In this document: positions 46,191 to 59,812 of the stretch, in pieces
How positions within the stretch are numbered: the first letter of the stretch is position 1
How the letters are laid out: the number at the start of each line of letters is the position of its first letter
Source of the DNA: Cucumis sativus
Taxonomy: Eukaryota > Streptophyta > Magnoliopsida > Cucurbitales > Cucurbitaceae
Length of the DNA: 64,000 nt
Assembly (NCBI RefSeq): GCF_000004075.3
Contig: NC_026657.2
Span: 30,226,408 to 30,290,407 of the forward strand
Direction of reading: 5' to 3'
The notes under the pieces: model-generated
What the model was told of the DNA's origin: nothing
Seen by the model: only the letters and a program-made list of their open reading frames with translations
Databases searched by the model: none
Program-made: the position numbers and the translations under genes

Positions 46191-49100
46191 TCAGTTAACT
46201 GCAAGCTCAGCTGGTAAGAAACTGAGTGTGTCTTGGTTGGAGAGCTTAGTCTTTGAGATCTTAAGCACCTGCACTGCTTCTTCAACCTTGGCAGCCAGAG
46301 ATTCAGGTGACTCTAACAGGAGTAGCAATTCCGAGTTGTCCATCTCCAGAAGCATGCCCGTAATTTTCGCAGCAAGGTCCGGCTGCAAGTGTCATTTCTA
46401 ATTCTCAGCAATCAATCCTTACCTTATTTTCTAGCGTTGGTGTGTGTGTGGTGACTATAGAATCATCCAGTATCCTAAGCAGGGCATGCAAATTAATTGT
46501 GAACTTTGGCACAATCATTTCTTAATCGCTCCTAAAAAGCAAACATGCTCTAAGTAATATGGTCACAATCAGTTGTACCTTGCGCTTTTGGACTAAGGGG
46601 TAAAGATGCTCCCCAAGGATCTGTTTCTGTTGGTCTGGGGGAGAGGAAGCAAGCATGCTGCTCAGTATTTGTGACCCCTGAGAGACATCTCCAACAGAAT
46701 TAAAAGCAGCAGCAGCAGCTGAGGCTCCAGAAGTTTTGTTCGTTTCACATGAGCGAGCATTTGGGACATACTTAACCTGTCCGGTCCACTACAACAGAAA
46801 CCTCAGAAAATCATATTTTACAGTAGAACACACCATATGAATATAACACCTTAGAGTGGCCAATGACTGATTAAGGACATGTTTGGTAATGATTCTAACA
46901 AGCATATGTTTGAGAGTGATTCTAGAATGGTTAAAATTGAAAAGATCCCTAGAATGGTTAAAATTGAAAAGATCCCAACAGATAAGAAAAAATAGATTAC
47001 CATAGAAACCATTCCGATAAAGTCTATCCCACTCTAAAAATCAGAATAATGGGACAAAAACGAGGGCATAAGAAGGCAAGTGAATAATTCGTAGAAAGAC
47101 CAAAACAGTTTACCTGCTGATTGCTGGATGATTTTGCAGTAACTACTGACTGATTGGCATCTTGTGAATTTTGCATATATGAGACAGATTGGACTCCATT
47201 CTGATGAGAAAGAATTGGTCCATTCATTTTGCCTCTGTTCTGTCTGGGTTGCCTCGAAGCAGTCGGTATCTGTGGAGTAAACGTTAGAGATTCTAAGAAT
47301 CATAATAATAATTCCACTCTTGCTGAAAAGACAAAATGAAGAAAGAATGCTTAATTTTTTTTTTAAAATGGCTTACAAAAAATGGCTTACAAAATGGCTT
47401 ACAAAAAAACCGACATATAGGTTCAATCCAAGAAAAGTTTTAACTTACAATAGGTAGTGGTGAAGGTTGAAAGCCAGGTCGTGCAGGAGATGTATACGTG
47501 TTAGGTCTCCACCCAGGCCTCATACCTAAAGGCTGAAACATCAGACCTGGACGAGATGCTACAGGTGGAACAACACCAGGTGCTGGGTAGTAATAAGGTG
47601 GGTAACCACCAGGAAAAATTGTAGTTGACGGTCCTGGTATCCCTGCCAGCCGTTGAGCAAACTGAAGCTTCAATTGCATTTGTCTATCCTCTTTTCTTTG
47701 TGCTATTGCCAAATAGAGCGGCTTCCCGTGAAACATGCATCCTATGGGTATACAGTATTCAGTATACGGTGTCCAAGGAAAGGCAATTAGCAGAGACTTA
47801 ACCAATAGAACATAAGAAATATATGATAGGTAGACAATAAAACAAGAAATAGATGCCAATTAAGCTGTGTGAAATATATTTTTAAGTTTTTTCCATCTAA
47901 CAATTCATACTTGAACATTCATTCTTAAACTTTACTTAATTCTACAAATCCATGGATTCAAGTTTCTACAAGATTGCCTAACCAAATTTCAGTTCGAGTA
48001 AGGAAGAAAATGAAAACTTCCTTCAAAACTTAAACAATTCAGGAACACGAGCAACACAACTAAACACGTATATTGAACGTTTAAGAAAAAAATTATATTA
48101 GTAGTTCCTGTGCACTCATCAACTACTAATGTACCTTGCAAAGTGTTCACAGCTCTTTTAGCTTCATCGGGATTGGAAAAGCAGACAAATCCAAACCCTT
48201 TGTTTATTCCCTTGTCATCTCGCATAAGTTTTGACGAAGTGATGGTGCCAAATTGACTAAAACGCTCTCTTAGTTCTTCATCAGTAACATCATCATCGAT
48301 GTTCTTCACATACACATTTGATCCCTATGTGTGATAGGAACATGTTGTTTGTTAGGAAAAAAGAGACTATAATTATACCAAGAATGAAAAGGACGAGTTT
48401 TAAAAGGTACCTTGTATTTTAACACTTGCTCCTTACATTTCTCTTCATAATGTCGACGTAATACTTCCTCACGCTCGGTCTTCTTTTGTGCCCTCGCAAT
48501 GTAGATAACCTTAGAACCTGATAAAGAAAGACCCATAGTGACATTAATTGAGTTAAAATTAAATAATCTAGTTGAGAACAAAGGGGACAAAAAAAAGATG
48601 TATTTTGTACCAAGTTGTGATCCATTAAGTGTTTCCAATGCACGTTTGGCATCATCAGAGTTTTCAAAGTTGATAAAGCCAAAACCCCTTGACACCCCAT
48701 TCTCATCCCTTGAAATAATCATGCTGGAAATTTTTCCAAACTCAGAGAATTTCTCCTGCAAATGCTCTTCCCCAATTTCTGGGTCAAGATTTTTCACGTA
48801 CAAATTGGTATATTTAATATCAGGATTGGCCAAAACTCGATCACTTTTCCTGACAAACTTTCCAACATATCTGTGACACATGTTATGAATGTAAATTAAC
48901 ACATACAAATAATAAACATCGAACAGTTACTAAAAATTGTGAATTCTCATGTATATTAATTATTTCATTGCATGGCTGATGAAGTGAGAAGTGCTGTATT
49001 TACATCTGCTTATCCCCAACAGTAAATCCATTCAGTGACTCTATGGCAGCATTTGCAGATTCCTCAGACTCAAATTGAACAAAGCCATATCCTTTGCTCT

Positions 49101-50197
49101 TTCCATCATCGGATGTGGCAACTTTGCTGGACAGAACATTTCCAAATTTCTTAAATAGCTCTTGAAGTCCTAAACTATTGATTGAATCGCTCAAGTTCTG
49201 TGTTGGTTAGTCAAGTTAACCAGAAAAAGAACAAAAGAAGACAATTATTAAAATGTCAATTTTAGGCATATAACGTGATATTGATTTTACAGGCCAAATT
49301 ATTCTCTCTGGTAAAAACAGCATAAACCTTAACAAACACGTTCCCAATTCCACTTTTTCTTGCATCAGCATCGCGACGTGACCACATGACTCGAATCGCT
49401 CTTCCATTCAGCATACTGTGATTCATTACCTCTATGGCATTGGTTGCTGTTTTAAATCAGACAGACAGAACAAAAATACATAGTCGTCACAAGATCATTT
49501 ACTCAACAGTTATAGAGATTCAAATACTCATCCAAGAACTAATCTCAGAAACCACCATTTCCAAATTAAGCAGCAAAATGATGAATAAAAATTTATTAAA
49601 AAACAGAAAATTAAGGAAGTTGGTGAAAGCAAAGAAATAACAGAAGCCTTAACCGGCTGTTAAACAACCTCTTTATTACTATTATTTTCCTTTTTTTTTC
49701 TTATCAAATCTCATCAAGAACAAGAACAAATTAAATTAACTAAAACCGTGATCAGCAAACATTCTTTTCTGCAATAAACTAAATAATAACAATAATAAAT
49801 TCATCAGAATCTCAACGAATATAATCCAAAGACTCATATAGTCTTTTATTAATCGATCGTACGTCATTTAATAATTTCTCTAAACAAGAAAGAAATAAAA
49901 AGAAAAAACAAAAATCGAACGAAACAAATGTACGGAATACTTAAGAATGAGACGAGAAATAATTGAATAAGAGAAGAAAAAACGAATAGACGCACCATCT
50001 TGAGGAGAAATAAAATTGACGTAGCCATAAGAGAGAGAGCGTCCAGTGGAAGAATCTCTACAGATACGAACAGAGGCAAGGCTCTTGAATCCAGAGAAAG
50101 CATCAAAGAGCTGTCCATCAGTAACATCAGGATGAAGGTCTCCAACGTAGAGGGAAGCCGGAGAGGCATGAGCCGTAGGCTGAGAAACTGCTGCCAT
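46191..50197 (-). CDS. Cytoplasmic poly(A)-binding protein (PABP, four RRMs plus MLLE)
   Basis: Ten exons on the minus strand (50197-49996, 49446-49328, 49197-49004, 48870-48611, 48517-48411, 48324-48135, 47741-47449, 47269-47114, 46788-46579, 46382-46191) join in frame to 640 residues. It binds mRNA poly(A) tails and supports translation and stability. RRM1 starts at [14 protein letters not shown]2 at GNVFVKNLSDS, RRM3 at [13 protein letters not shown] and RRM4 at [12 protein letters not shown]; each carries the aromatic RNP1 core (such as [26 protein letters not shown]). A Pro/Gly-rich linker follows ([12 protein letters not shown]), then the C-terminal MLLE domain ([31 protein letters not shown]), which binds PAM2 peptides. 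Length and order match plant PAB2/4/8-type proteins. Small tandem duplications sit in introns near 46925-46976 and 47370-47405. Confidence 0.94.
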
Positions 50198-51858
50198 TGA
50201 AACGCAAATCACACAAACACCTGCAATGGAAAGAAAAGCAGATCATCATCAACAACTTCATAATAATAAGAAAGCCACAGACGACGAAACCTGAATAATG
50301 GTGGTGACGGTTTTCTTTAGAATCTGTGTGGTTGATTATTATGGAATAAATGGAGAGAGTGAGAGAGAAAGAAGAAGAAGAATATTGAATTTCGGTTTCT
50401 AGAACGGGAGATTGGAGAGAAGGAAAAAGAAGAAGAAAGAAAGAAGAGAAGGAATTTGGAGAGTGAGGCTTTTGCATGGATCCAGTGCTTGAGCCGTTAG
50501 CTATAAAAGATTCGGTATAGAAACGAGCTCACGCGCCATATCCCACACTGGAATCCAACTTCCGCTCGCTAATTTCTTGATTCTTTTTAATCTGACGTGG
50601 AAATTATAATTAACGTGAAATTTTTGTTGTTATTATTGTAAAAGTGTAATATTCTTAATGTGGTTAAACGGCGTCGTGTTAGAAGTGAATGGTTATACTG
50701 ATGTTTTGGAGTAAATGGTATACTGGTAGAGCAGGTAGACGGTAAGAATGAGAGTACTTGGAAATTTCAACGGAGGGTTGCATGAAAATAGGAGGGAATG
50801 TGTAGAAAACAAGAGGGCGGAAGAGGGTGAGATTAGTAATAAAATAGAGAATTCTTCAAACAAGAGGGCGGGAGGTCTATTTTTATCCGTTTCCTTTTCT
50901 TTTTTTGGCTGTCTTGTGATGGGGAAGAAGTAAGAATCCACTTCGGAAAAGGTTACGAAGTCAATTAATAAAAATTAATTCATTATTTGTGAAAAATAAA
51001 CCCTTTTTTACTAATTTATTGGGCCAAACAAAAAAACTTAAGTAAAGTTAATAATTTGTTAAGTAAGTTATCTTGATCTTTTTTTTATTCTTCTTATTTG
51101 GATCTAATTTATACGTTTGTTAGTGATATTTGGTATACAAAGTTGAAGTTAAGAGTAGACCGCAAAATTCAAATTTCTTTGTTAATGAACTTTTTTAATA
51201 CAACTACCGAGAATTGGATTCAAATTATTAACTTCTAGGAATGAATCAGTTAGACTGAAAATTTTAATCTTCAGAATTTATTTATTAAATTATTATAAAC
51301 TCTTAAATTCAGAAACCTTAAAAAACAAGGTCGAAAATTTGATCATAATGTTATGTACTAAAAGATTACTGGATATAATATAATCCAAGGAAAGCAATAA
51401 GGAATAAGCCACAAAAATCATCTTAAAATAATAACAAAATTAACAAAATTACATTACAAATGCACATTAAAAGAAAAATAATAAGGAATTCAAATCTACC
51501 AGACACTACCATCTAAGACTAAGAGCAATATATTTGTTCAAAAGCTCAAGCTAAAATACAGTTACCTCTCGAGATCACTCATCAAGAGCCAATTATCACC
51601 ATGAACCTCTCTCTACAACAAACTAGCACATAATTTACACTTCTAGCATTGCTCGAAATATGGGCCAGGCCCAATTTAAGAAGTTGGCCAGAATATCTTC
51701 AAGCTGTGAATCGACTTTCCGGCCCATTGCATCTCTCATGGTCTAAAGATCACAACACACTACACAGCCACTACCAATCGTCGTAAATATAGACTGGAGA
51801 GGCAAACAATTGGTGTAAAGAATGGGGATTTCAGAAGCGAGAACACTACATATTAAAG
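50198..51858. other. PABP 5' flank and spacer
   Basis: 50198-50500 is purine-rich on the plus strand (pyrimidine-rich leader of the minus-strand PABP gene). The rest to 51858 is AT-rich; the end near 51750-51858 probably belongs to the 3' untranslated region of the aspartic protease. No gene recognised. Confidence 0.5.
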
Positions 51859-54800
51859 TTACAGAAGCTGGGAGTGGATGAACAAAATGAGACTCGTTAA
51901 CATTGCTAGTGCTTCCATAGTTAGTGACTGAAGGAGCTTATCTCGGGACGAGCTGCTCACGCTTAACTGTCCTGCATTGACGAACTCATTCTTCCCAGAT
52001 GTGACAGATACATTTACAGCTTGAGAACCTGGAAATGAAGTTTGTTTTTCACAAAATAAAACTGAATTAAAGTTGTTCAATGGGGTTGTACGTATTTATT
52101 ATACACAATGCCTTGTTCGTCCATTCAACTTACAATCGTAGCTCGCCCACCCAATTCGCTGGCGAGCCAAATCGTATACAAATATCTTATCTTTCATAAC
52201 AAGATCTGCAAGACGAAGACACATAAAAGGAGGTTCAATGATTAATCACAAGTACACATTAATTCGTGGGATCAGATTGATACACAGATGCAATTTGATC
52301 TTTACAAAAAGGAGTCTGAGCATTTTACTGCCCAAGATTTGGCAGACATTCATATTAAAAAAGAAGTGTCCAAGTTCAGGTACTAACCTCCTAAAATCGT
52401 TACTCCTTCCTGAACTTTCTGAAAACCAATACACCACAATGCAGCACCATCCTGCAAGGATAGAGCAATATCAAATATTTCTAAATGATCGGTGTTAAAT
52501 TATCGGTCAACCCAAAAGCTTAACTAATGGAGTTATACAGTAAAATTTGATACTATATCAACAATCTAACACTTCTCTATACTTGTGAGCTCAAGCTCAA
52601 AAATTTGTTGAAGGTTCAACAAGTTGAAATCCATTAATAATTAGGGATGAAATAACTTTACAAGGTTCAAACTCAGAACCTCCTATTCTCATACCATGTA
52701 AAATCACCAATCAACCTAAAACCTTAAGCCCAATGGACTATGGCAAATTAGTATTCTATCAACACTCTAGTCAATGTACAATTGAAGGAATGAATCTCAA
52801 ACAACTTACATAAAAGCCTAGATGCATAAGATATTCCTCGGGTTTTAACACCATGGATGCACTGCCCGCGAAGTTTAAGCTAACCAGAGGAAATATCTCG
52901 CCCACACTGCACATAGAAGAGAGTTTTGCCCCGTTCAATTGTTGGGTTAGTTGAAGATCAAACTACACCTCTTTTGATATAGTTAGAAGTAGAGACGAAC
53001 CTGGTGGATACTAGATAACACTGGTTGCCCTTTGAAATAGTAGGAGTTACAGACTGGGAAACAGCAGCAGTTATCTAAACAAGTCAAAAGAAAAACACAC
53101 ATTGATTAGTTGCATGTATAAGACAATAAGAATATTTGCTGGTTAACTTTTAAAAAGTTCCATAGTGACCTTTAACCTTTAAAATGGTATTACAACAATT
53201 CTTTTGAATACTTTCCCTCAAAATGAATGATGGAAATTGACATAGAAGCTGAGTTTTCAATGTTAATTTTATTTTTATTCCTTAACCTGTACAATTACTA
53301 TGTCATAACAAGAACAAAACATTATTTGAACATGGGGAATAAACTTACAGCACTGACAAATGGAGTATATGCTTCTTCGACAAGGTAAGCCAATGTTGTC
53401 CCAGAGTCTATAATAGTTCCTCGATTTATTGAGGTTGCAAACACAGATGGATCAATTGGCAGTGTCTGACCATTGACAGAGATGCTTTGCAGATATAAGT
53501 TATAGTGAGGCCTGATATTCCAAATAGAGTTACTGTAAGACCCCCAATTATACATATTATAACAAGAGGAGTAGAAACGGGGAGACCGAGTGGAACGTGG
53601 GAACGCATAGTGAAAGAGAGTGGAACACGAAATAGAAAAGTGAGATTGAAGGAATTAGGGGTTAAGTAGGGTTTTGAGGAATATGGCTGGGTGTGAAGAA
53701 TGTGGAGGAGGAAGAGTATTCTTGGAGAGAATTGCTGAGCTCTCTCGAATGTGGCAAGCCTACATTCCTTTATTGTATTTTCTGTTCTTGTTATCTTGTT
53801 TGTTTGTTGAACTTAGTTCATATTTTCCATTGGTAAAGATATAGAAACAGAGAAACTCTTGCTCTGTTATCATGGATATTTGATGCCTTGGGTTTTACTG
53901 ATTACAGGGAGGAGGGACCTAACATAAACTTTCAACAGAAATACTACATTTTTCTATTTACAGAAGAACAATTGTGAAATAAAAACCTGAAACAGGTGAC
54001 TCGTGCTGGATGGCAACACAAATTCATAACTTCGAAAGAGTGTCATAGCTGGAATAAAATAAAATTTTAAATTGATAGAATCTTTAATTTTACTACTTCC
54101 TAGTTTCAAAGCTAGGGTGGGATCATCCAGGAAAGGAGTAGCTTTCAGAAGAAAACAATCATCAAAGCACAACCATTTGTGACAAAAGAAACTCTACAAG
54201 TAGCTTATGCTTTCCAAAAAGTAAAATCAGCAATGAATGCAAAAGGAACATTCAAATTGGAAGTAGTCTTGGCATAAAAAATTAATCCAATAAAACGAAA
54301 TTAGTTGCAACTTTTTTAATTGTGGTTTTCCAGTTGTAAACTCTCTATTTTTAGGCTTCTAAGATACTAAATTCTTTCTGAATATAATTTGCATGTGCCT
54401 ATAATATTGAAAAACTGTTCTCAGAAAAGATGATCCCCTATGTTTACTGTTTTACTTTGACATTTTATTTTAAAATAACAAATTTCTAGAAAAAGGAATG
54501 ATGAAGGTGGACATACTGAGAGGGCACAAGTGGGCTATACACAATGCCTGGCTCCAAAACCTCACCAAGAACCAATATGCCACCACCATTTCCTTCTCCC
54601 TTTAAACAATGGGAAAATACTTTAGGGGTTATCCCTCGAGCTGACAACTGTGATATAACAGACAAATCCCCGGGGCCAAATCCAAAAATGCCATCTATTG
54701 CATGGTCTGATTTAGTCAAGTCTCCTGATTGATAGGTGCTACAACTGTATTTAAAGATTCATACAGTAATGTCAGTGTCTTTTCAAAAAATGTAAAAATA

Positions 54801-56322
54801 AATGCATGTCTGCATCGAGCAAGGGGAAAATATATTGAAAATGTACCAGAGGATATATTATATTTGGTATCAATATATAACTGGTATGATGAGACAAACA
54901 TTAAACTCATATTCTTCTTCATGTGCATAGACATAATAACAGTCATAATACGACAATTAGCATGACAGTGAGGTAAAAGGTTAGTTCAAACCAGATTCTG
55001 ATTGAGTCTATTTGAATTACGCGTGTTAGGATATTCAGAAAGTAAAATTTGTGCGCACCCAAACTCACCCAAAAACAACACTAGCTGAAGAGTTAGCAAT
55101 CATAGATTGTCCCATGACCATGTCAAAGTACATGGACTCAGATACATAATAACCTGATGTTCCACTTCCATCACCATACTGAAAAGTGTAACTGCATTGA
55201 TTACTCTGAGTTAAACACTGTGTTGCAGTCGTTTGGAATGCAGAATTGCATATTGGGTCAGAACAGGAGACGAGTGAAGAACTTGATGAGCTAGAAGCAT
55301 CAAAGAAATTTAGTTGAATCTGCACAGGGCAAACTAAAATAAGAATTTCAACATGCAGGCCATGGGGTAATTTAAGACTACCAAAAGAGAATATAAAAAG
55401 AAAGACTCTTACTCCAAGTCCACTTGATCTGGGGCAGCCATTGCAAGAATTGCAGTTGACCCACAATATATCGCTTCCAGTGTCGATCTGCACCGTAAAT
55501 TCCATTGGAGGAGTGCCCAATTTGACTTTGGTAAAGTAAAGCCTGAACAATCCATCAACAAAAAAAAAAAAAAAAAAAAAAAAAAGTTCACTCAGAAATA
55601 AAGTTCAGAGAGTTAGTCTGATTAAATCAAAACAGAACCATCCATGAAATTCAAACGGCTATATTTGCTTTATAACATACGGCGTGAGTAAAGTGGCAAA
55701 CACAAGAAATATTTAAATAAAAGAACAAGAAGAATCAAATAAAGAAGTAAAGTAGCATTTATTAATTATTACTACTCTTCCAGGTTAGAATAACAGAAGA
55801 AAAGAAAAAGGAGAATATAAAGCATTTTTTTTCAGTTTCAAGTCAATAATATCGATTCCACTATCCTTCTTTCGCTTTCTTTGATTTAATTCCATATCTT
55901 CCTCTCGCTCACTCCTGAACGACCTACCAACCGCTAAACAGAGTATCACAGGGACGAAAATATCACAAAACACAGAAATCGATAATAATCCAAGAAAAGC
56001 ACAATAATCCTAGAGTTGATGATATACGAACACAACCAACTGCTAAAAACAACAAAAATCTAAAGAAATTTGAAATGGAGAGAAAAAAGTACCCAACGAG
56101 CAATGGATCGGAAGAACCTTCGACTGAGAAGTCGACAACACCTTGCAAGATTCTGGCATGTCTGAGTCGGTCCCGAGCTCTAAGGGTTTCGAGTTGAACA
56201 GGGGAAGAAGAAGGGAGAGCCCTGTACAGAGAGAGAAGTGGAACGGGGAAGCGACAGTAGACCACCGTCGCCGGCAGAAGGACGGATGCTAAGGCCAAGA
56301 TCAAGTAAGAGAAGGCCCGCAT
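51859..56322 (-). CDS. Pepsin-like aspartic protease (A1 family, probably GPI-anchored)
   Basis: Ten exons on the minus strand (56322-56093, 55542-55413, 55319-55069, 54744-54517, 53511-53349, 53074-53001, 52906-52810, 52451-52388, 52205-52134, 52028-51859) keep frame for 492 residues. A signal peptide covers about 1-23 ([17 protein letters not shown]). The two catalytic motifs are [13 protein letters not shown] with Asp97 and [12 protein letters not shown] with Asp315. Between them are the Cys-rich insert ([12 protein letters not shown]) and the flap region ([18 protein letters not shown]). The C-terminus, after a Ser-rich stretch ([10 protein letters not shown]), ends in a hydrophobic tail ([19 protein letters not shown]), suggesting a GPI anchor signal as in Arabidopsis aspartic protease-like 36/39 proteins. 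Likely acts at the plasma membrane or wall. Introns 4 and 7 carry repeat debris. Confidence 0.92.
52494..52750. repeat. Dispersed repeat in aspartic protease intron 7
   Basis: The two ends are related direct repeats (TCGGTCAACCCAAAAGCTTA near 52502-52521 and CCAATCAACCTAAAACCTTA near 52708-52727). GGTTCAAACTCAGAACCTCC with ATACCATGTAAAATCACC precedes the second; its complement resembles the common plant repeat motif TGGTATCAGAGC..GGTTC. Class unresolved: a tRNA-related SINE-like repeat or a small LTR-type fossil. Confidence 0.4.
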
Positions 56323-57058
56323 TTCCGGTGGAATTTTGTGGGTTGGTTTTGAGTTGTCAAATGGGAAGATTTATGAGGAAAGATGGAGTTATGGGTTTGA
56401 TTCTGCACATTGCCATGGAGTTGGGGAGAAAATATTTGGTTTTGGATTAAGAAATAAAGTTGGAGTTATAAAAGAAGCTTTAAGCTTTAAACCGCCATGG
56501 ATCTGCTCCAGCATGTACAGTCCAAATTGGATGTGAATAGTCGGAAGTACCCCTTTCTTTTATCTATTGATATAAATTTATATTATATGCTTTAAATATC
56601 ATTTTGGGTGTACTTGTAGGTGATTATTTAACTTTCTAAAGGTCAATTTTGGGTCTTTCCCACCAAAAAAGAAAATCTCAAATTTTGGAATTAAACCTTT
56701 TATGATTTTTTTAATGTTGCCCATTTAACATAAACTATTAAAATATCTAGGTTGGTCCTCAACTTTTGATATATATATTCATCAAATGTAAACACTTTTA
56801 TTATTTACCTTTTAAGCCAATTAAAATAATTTAAAATTTTAACTTTAGTTACAACCCAATTAATTTTAATAAAAATCTAAATTTAATAAATAAAATATAT
56901 TTGTTGTTTCCTCACCCCCCCAAAATATATATATATATAAACCATACCCTTTTTTCTTTTTCTTCCCTCCTAAGTTCTACCGTTCTCTGTTTCGCCCTCT
57001 CCAACACCCGCGTCAAGCTTACTATTTGATTCTTCACCTTCCCCATTGTGTACCAGCG
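56323..57058. promoter_or_regulatory. Divergent spacer between aspartic protease and DEAD-box helicase
   Basis: About 0.74 kb with both promoters. For the helicase, ATATATATATATAAACC at about 56926-56942 is a TATA region some 115-130 bp before the ATG, followed by a pyrimidine-rich leader (TTTTTCTTTTTCTTCCCTCC). No clear TATA element for the protease was seen. Confidence 0.5.
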
Positions 57059-59812
57059 ATGGTAGATGATGCGGCTCCAGGTTCTACCACCAATGACTCG
57101 TACTGTGACGCCACCATCACTCATTCCCCGACTACTGCCCCATTCGTAGTTTCACCATTGCCAAAACGAGGTTGGGGCGATGAAGAACACCATGATGTGG
57201 TTGCTGATACTGGAGATTTATCCTCTGTGCCGTCCGAGGTCATGGAATCCCTTAAAATTGAAGACGAAACAACGCTTGAAGAACCCATAGACTCTAACAT
57301 CACAGCTGTAAGTCTCTCACGTACTCCATCAAATGTGTTTAAATGGCGTCTAGGAATCAAGGACATAGGAAAAAGGCAATGAAATATGAATTTGAGGCGG
57401 AATCTTGTCATATTTTAATTGATGAAACTTGTAGGGTTTAAGCGAGGATTAAGGATAGGATTTGGTTCTTTGTGTATCGGAATTAACATGATTGAAATTT
57501 CCGACCTGCATAGATATAAAAGAACTGTTTTTAGATCGTTGACAACCGGTGAAATTGTTTTGAGGTTTTAGTTTGTGTGCTCGGTTGTATAGCAATGCGG
57601 GGTTTCTTGTTATGCTTTTCGGTTAATTTATTTTTTATTTGATGTAGGTGACAACTGGTGATACTCCATATTCATCGGCTAGTACTTTTGAGGATTTGAA
57701 TCTGTCTAAGGAGTTGTTGAAGGGTTTGTATGTTGAGATGAGATTCCATAAGCCAAGTAAAATTCAAGCTATAAGTTTGCCTATGATCCTGACTCCTCCT
57801 TACAAACATTTAATTGCTCAAGCACACAATGGTTCTGGAAAGACTACATGTTTTGTGCTTGGGATGTTGAGTCGTGTTGATGTGAACTTAAAGGCTCCTC
57901 AGGCATTTTGCATATGTCCTACAAGGGAGTTAGCAATGCAAGTAAGAAGCTCTCTTTTATGTTTAAATGAATGCCATTGGCTTCTATCTATGTTAGATCT
58001 TAATTCTTCTTGAATATTATTATTGTAGAATATTGAGGTTCTTAAGAAAATGGGAAAATACACCGGGATAACTTCAGAGTGTGCTGTTCCCGCTGACAGT
58101 GCAAACTATATGCCAGTATCAAAGCGGCCACCCACAACTGCACAAGTTGTGATTGGAACTCCTGGCACAATAAAGAAATGGATGTCAGGGAGGAAGTTGG
58201 GAGTAAGTTGCGTGAAGATTCTTGTTTTTGATGAGGCTGATCATATGCTTGGCGAGGTAAGTTACTATGTATAGACTGGACATATTGTAGCATCTGTGTC
58301 CATGGGAAGCAGTATCTTCTCTTGATCTGTTATTCAAGATCATAGTTTTGTAATGTATATTTTTGTATCATTAATGATCCGTTAAATGTATTAGTTATTT
58401 TGAGTTATTGTGAGGGTGGACAATGGTAGTTATTTTTTCTTTGTCTTTTGTTTTTATTCAGGATGGCTTTCAGGATGATTCATTGAGAATCATGAGGGAC
58501 ATTGAGAGAAGTAGCTCTCATTTCCAGGTTTGTCTATATTATCACATAACCATTTCTAATCATAGTAATCTCATTTTTCCTTTTCTTATTGTTAAAAACT
58601 TTGTTTCAGGTGCTTCTGTTCTCTGCTACATTCGATGAGAATGTTAAAAACTTTGTCTCTAGGGTGGTTAAAGACTACAACCAACTGTTTGTGAAGAAGG
58701 AAGAACTATCTTTGGAGAGTGTGAAGCAATTCAAGTTGATATGTCCAAATGAACAAACTAAAATTCGAGTCATAAAAGATAGAATTTTTGAACTAGCAGA
58801 CAAATTGGGTCAAACAATTATATTTGTGGGCACAAGAAAGAGTGCTGGAGTGTTACACAAGGCACTAGTTGATCTTGGTTATGATGTGACTACCATCAAA
58901 GGGGCAATGACCAATGACATTAGAGACAAAATAATAAAAGAGTTCAAGGATGGTTTGACAAAAGTTCTTATTTCAACTGACCTTCTAGCTCGAGGCTTTG
59001 ATCAGCAGCAAGTACGAATATCAGTTCTCCATCCACTCCTCTGTTTGCTGTGATAGTATATAACGTGATGCCTTTTCAGATCTCTAATATATGTTTATTT
59101 TAGGTCAATCTAGTTATCAATTATGATCTTCCTCTTAAACACGATCCTTCTTCACAAGCAATGAAATACAGATCTTCCTCATCATCAGAGCCTAACTTCG
59201 AGGTGTACCTCCATCGAATTGGTCGGGCAGGTCGTTTTGGGCGCAAGGGTAAGTTTCCGTTGCTATTGTACTTTCATATCTATGTTTCTAAATTCTTCCA
59301 GCCCTAAACCCTGGATATGCCTCCATGTTTCTAGATTGTTGATGCTAAGCAACTTTACAAGGGTTAGAAGCAATCTTTTAAACTGGCTTCTTGGTTGTCC
59401 CGGACACTCATGGATATAAAAATTATTTATATAGATTGCGTCCATCACTTTTTTCTTGATTTGCAAACGCTTTTGTAGTATCATTTGCAATGAAGAGTTG
59501 CTAAACATACAATCTTTTGGGTATATTGTTAAATGAAAGCTCATGACTGTTGTGTGATCACTACAGGAGCTGTGTTTAACTTGCTCTGTGGCGATCAGGA
59601 AATCAAGCGAATGGACAAAATTCAGAAGCATTTTGGCTCTGAAGTAATAGAGGTAAGATTCCTTCTTTGGTTGACAACATTTGAATTCCACCCGTTTTCT
59701 GACCTATCTGGATATCGAATTTCTATCTCAGTACCTTTTGAAATGTATATTTCAGGTTAGAGACACTGATGAGGACATTGAAGCAGCCTTAAAATCTGCT
59801 GGATTGATTTGA
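57059..59812 (+). CDS. DEAD-box RNA helicase, DBP5/LOS4 (RH38)-like
   Basis: Eight exons (57059-57307, 57648-57941, 58029-58256, 58462-58527, 58610-59011, 59104-59248, 59567-59652, 59756-59812) give 508 residues. DBP5-type helicases sit at the cytoplasmic face of the nuclear pore and remodel exported mRNPs; in Arabidopsis LOS4 affects mRNA export and temperature tolerance. The helicase motifs are in order: Q-motif region FHKPSKIQ, Walker [11 protein letters not shown] (140-149, the DBP5 form), [18 protein letters not shown] at 249-252, SAT at 284-286, IIFVGTR, ARGFD, and [13 protein letters not shown] (450 on). The acidic, variable N-terminus (about 84 residues) matches the family. Between NYDLPLKHD and EVYLHRIG is a Ser-rich loop ([10 protein letters not shown]). 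The start is the first ATG after the leader. Confidence 0.93.

Noticed and set aside
53540-53900. Possible LTR fossil in aspartic protease intron 4
   Set aside because: The sequence (GAGCTCTCTCGAATGTGG, then T-rich stretch) recalls a copia-type LTR, but no terminal repeats, target-site duplication or second end could be identified.
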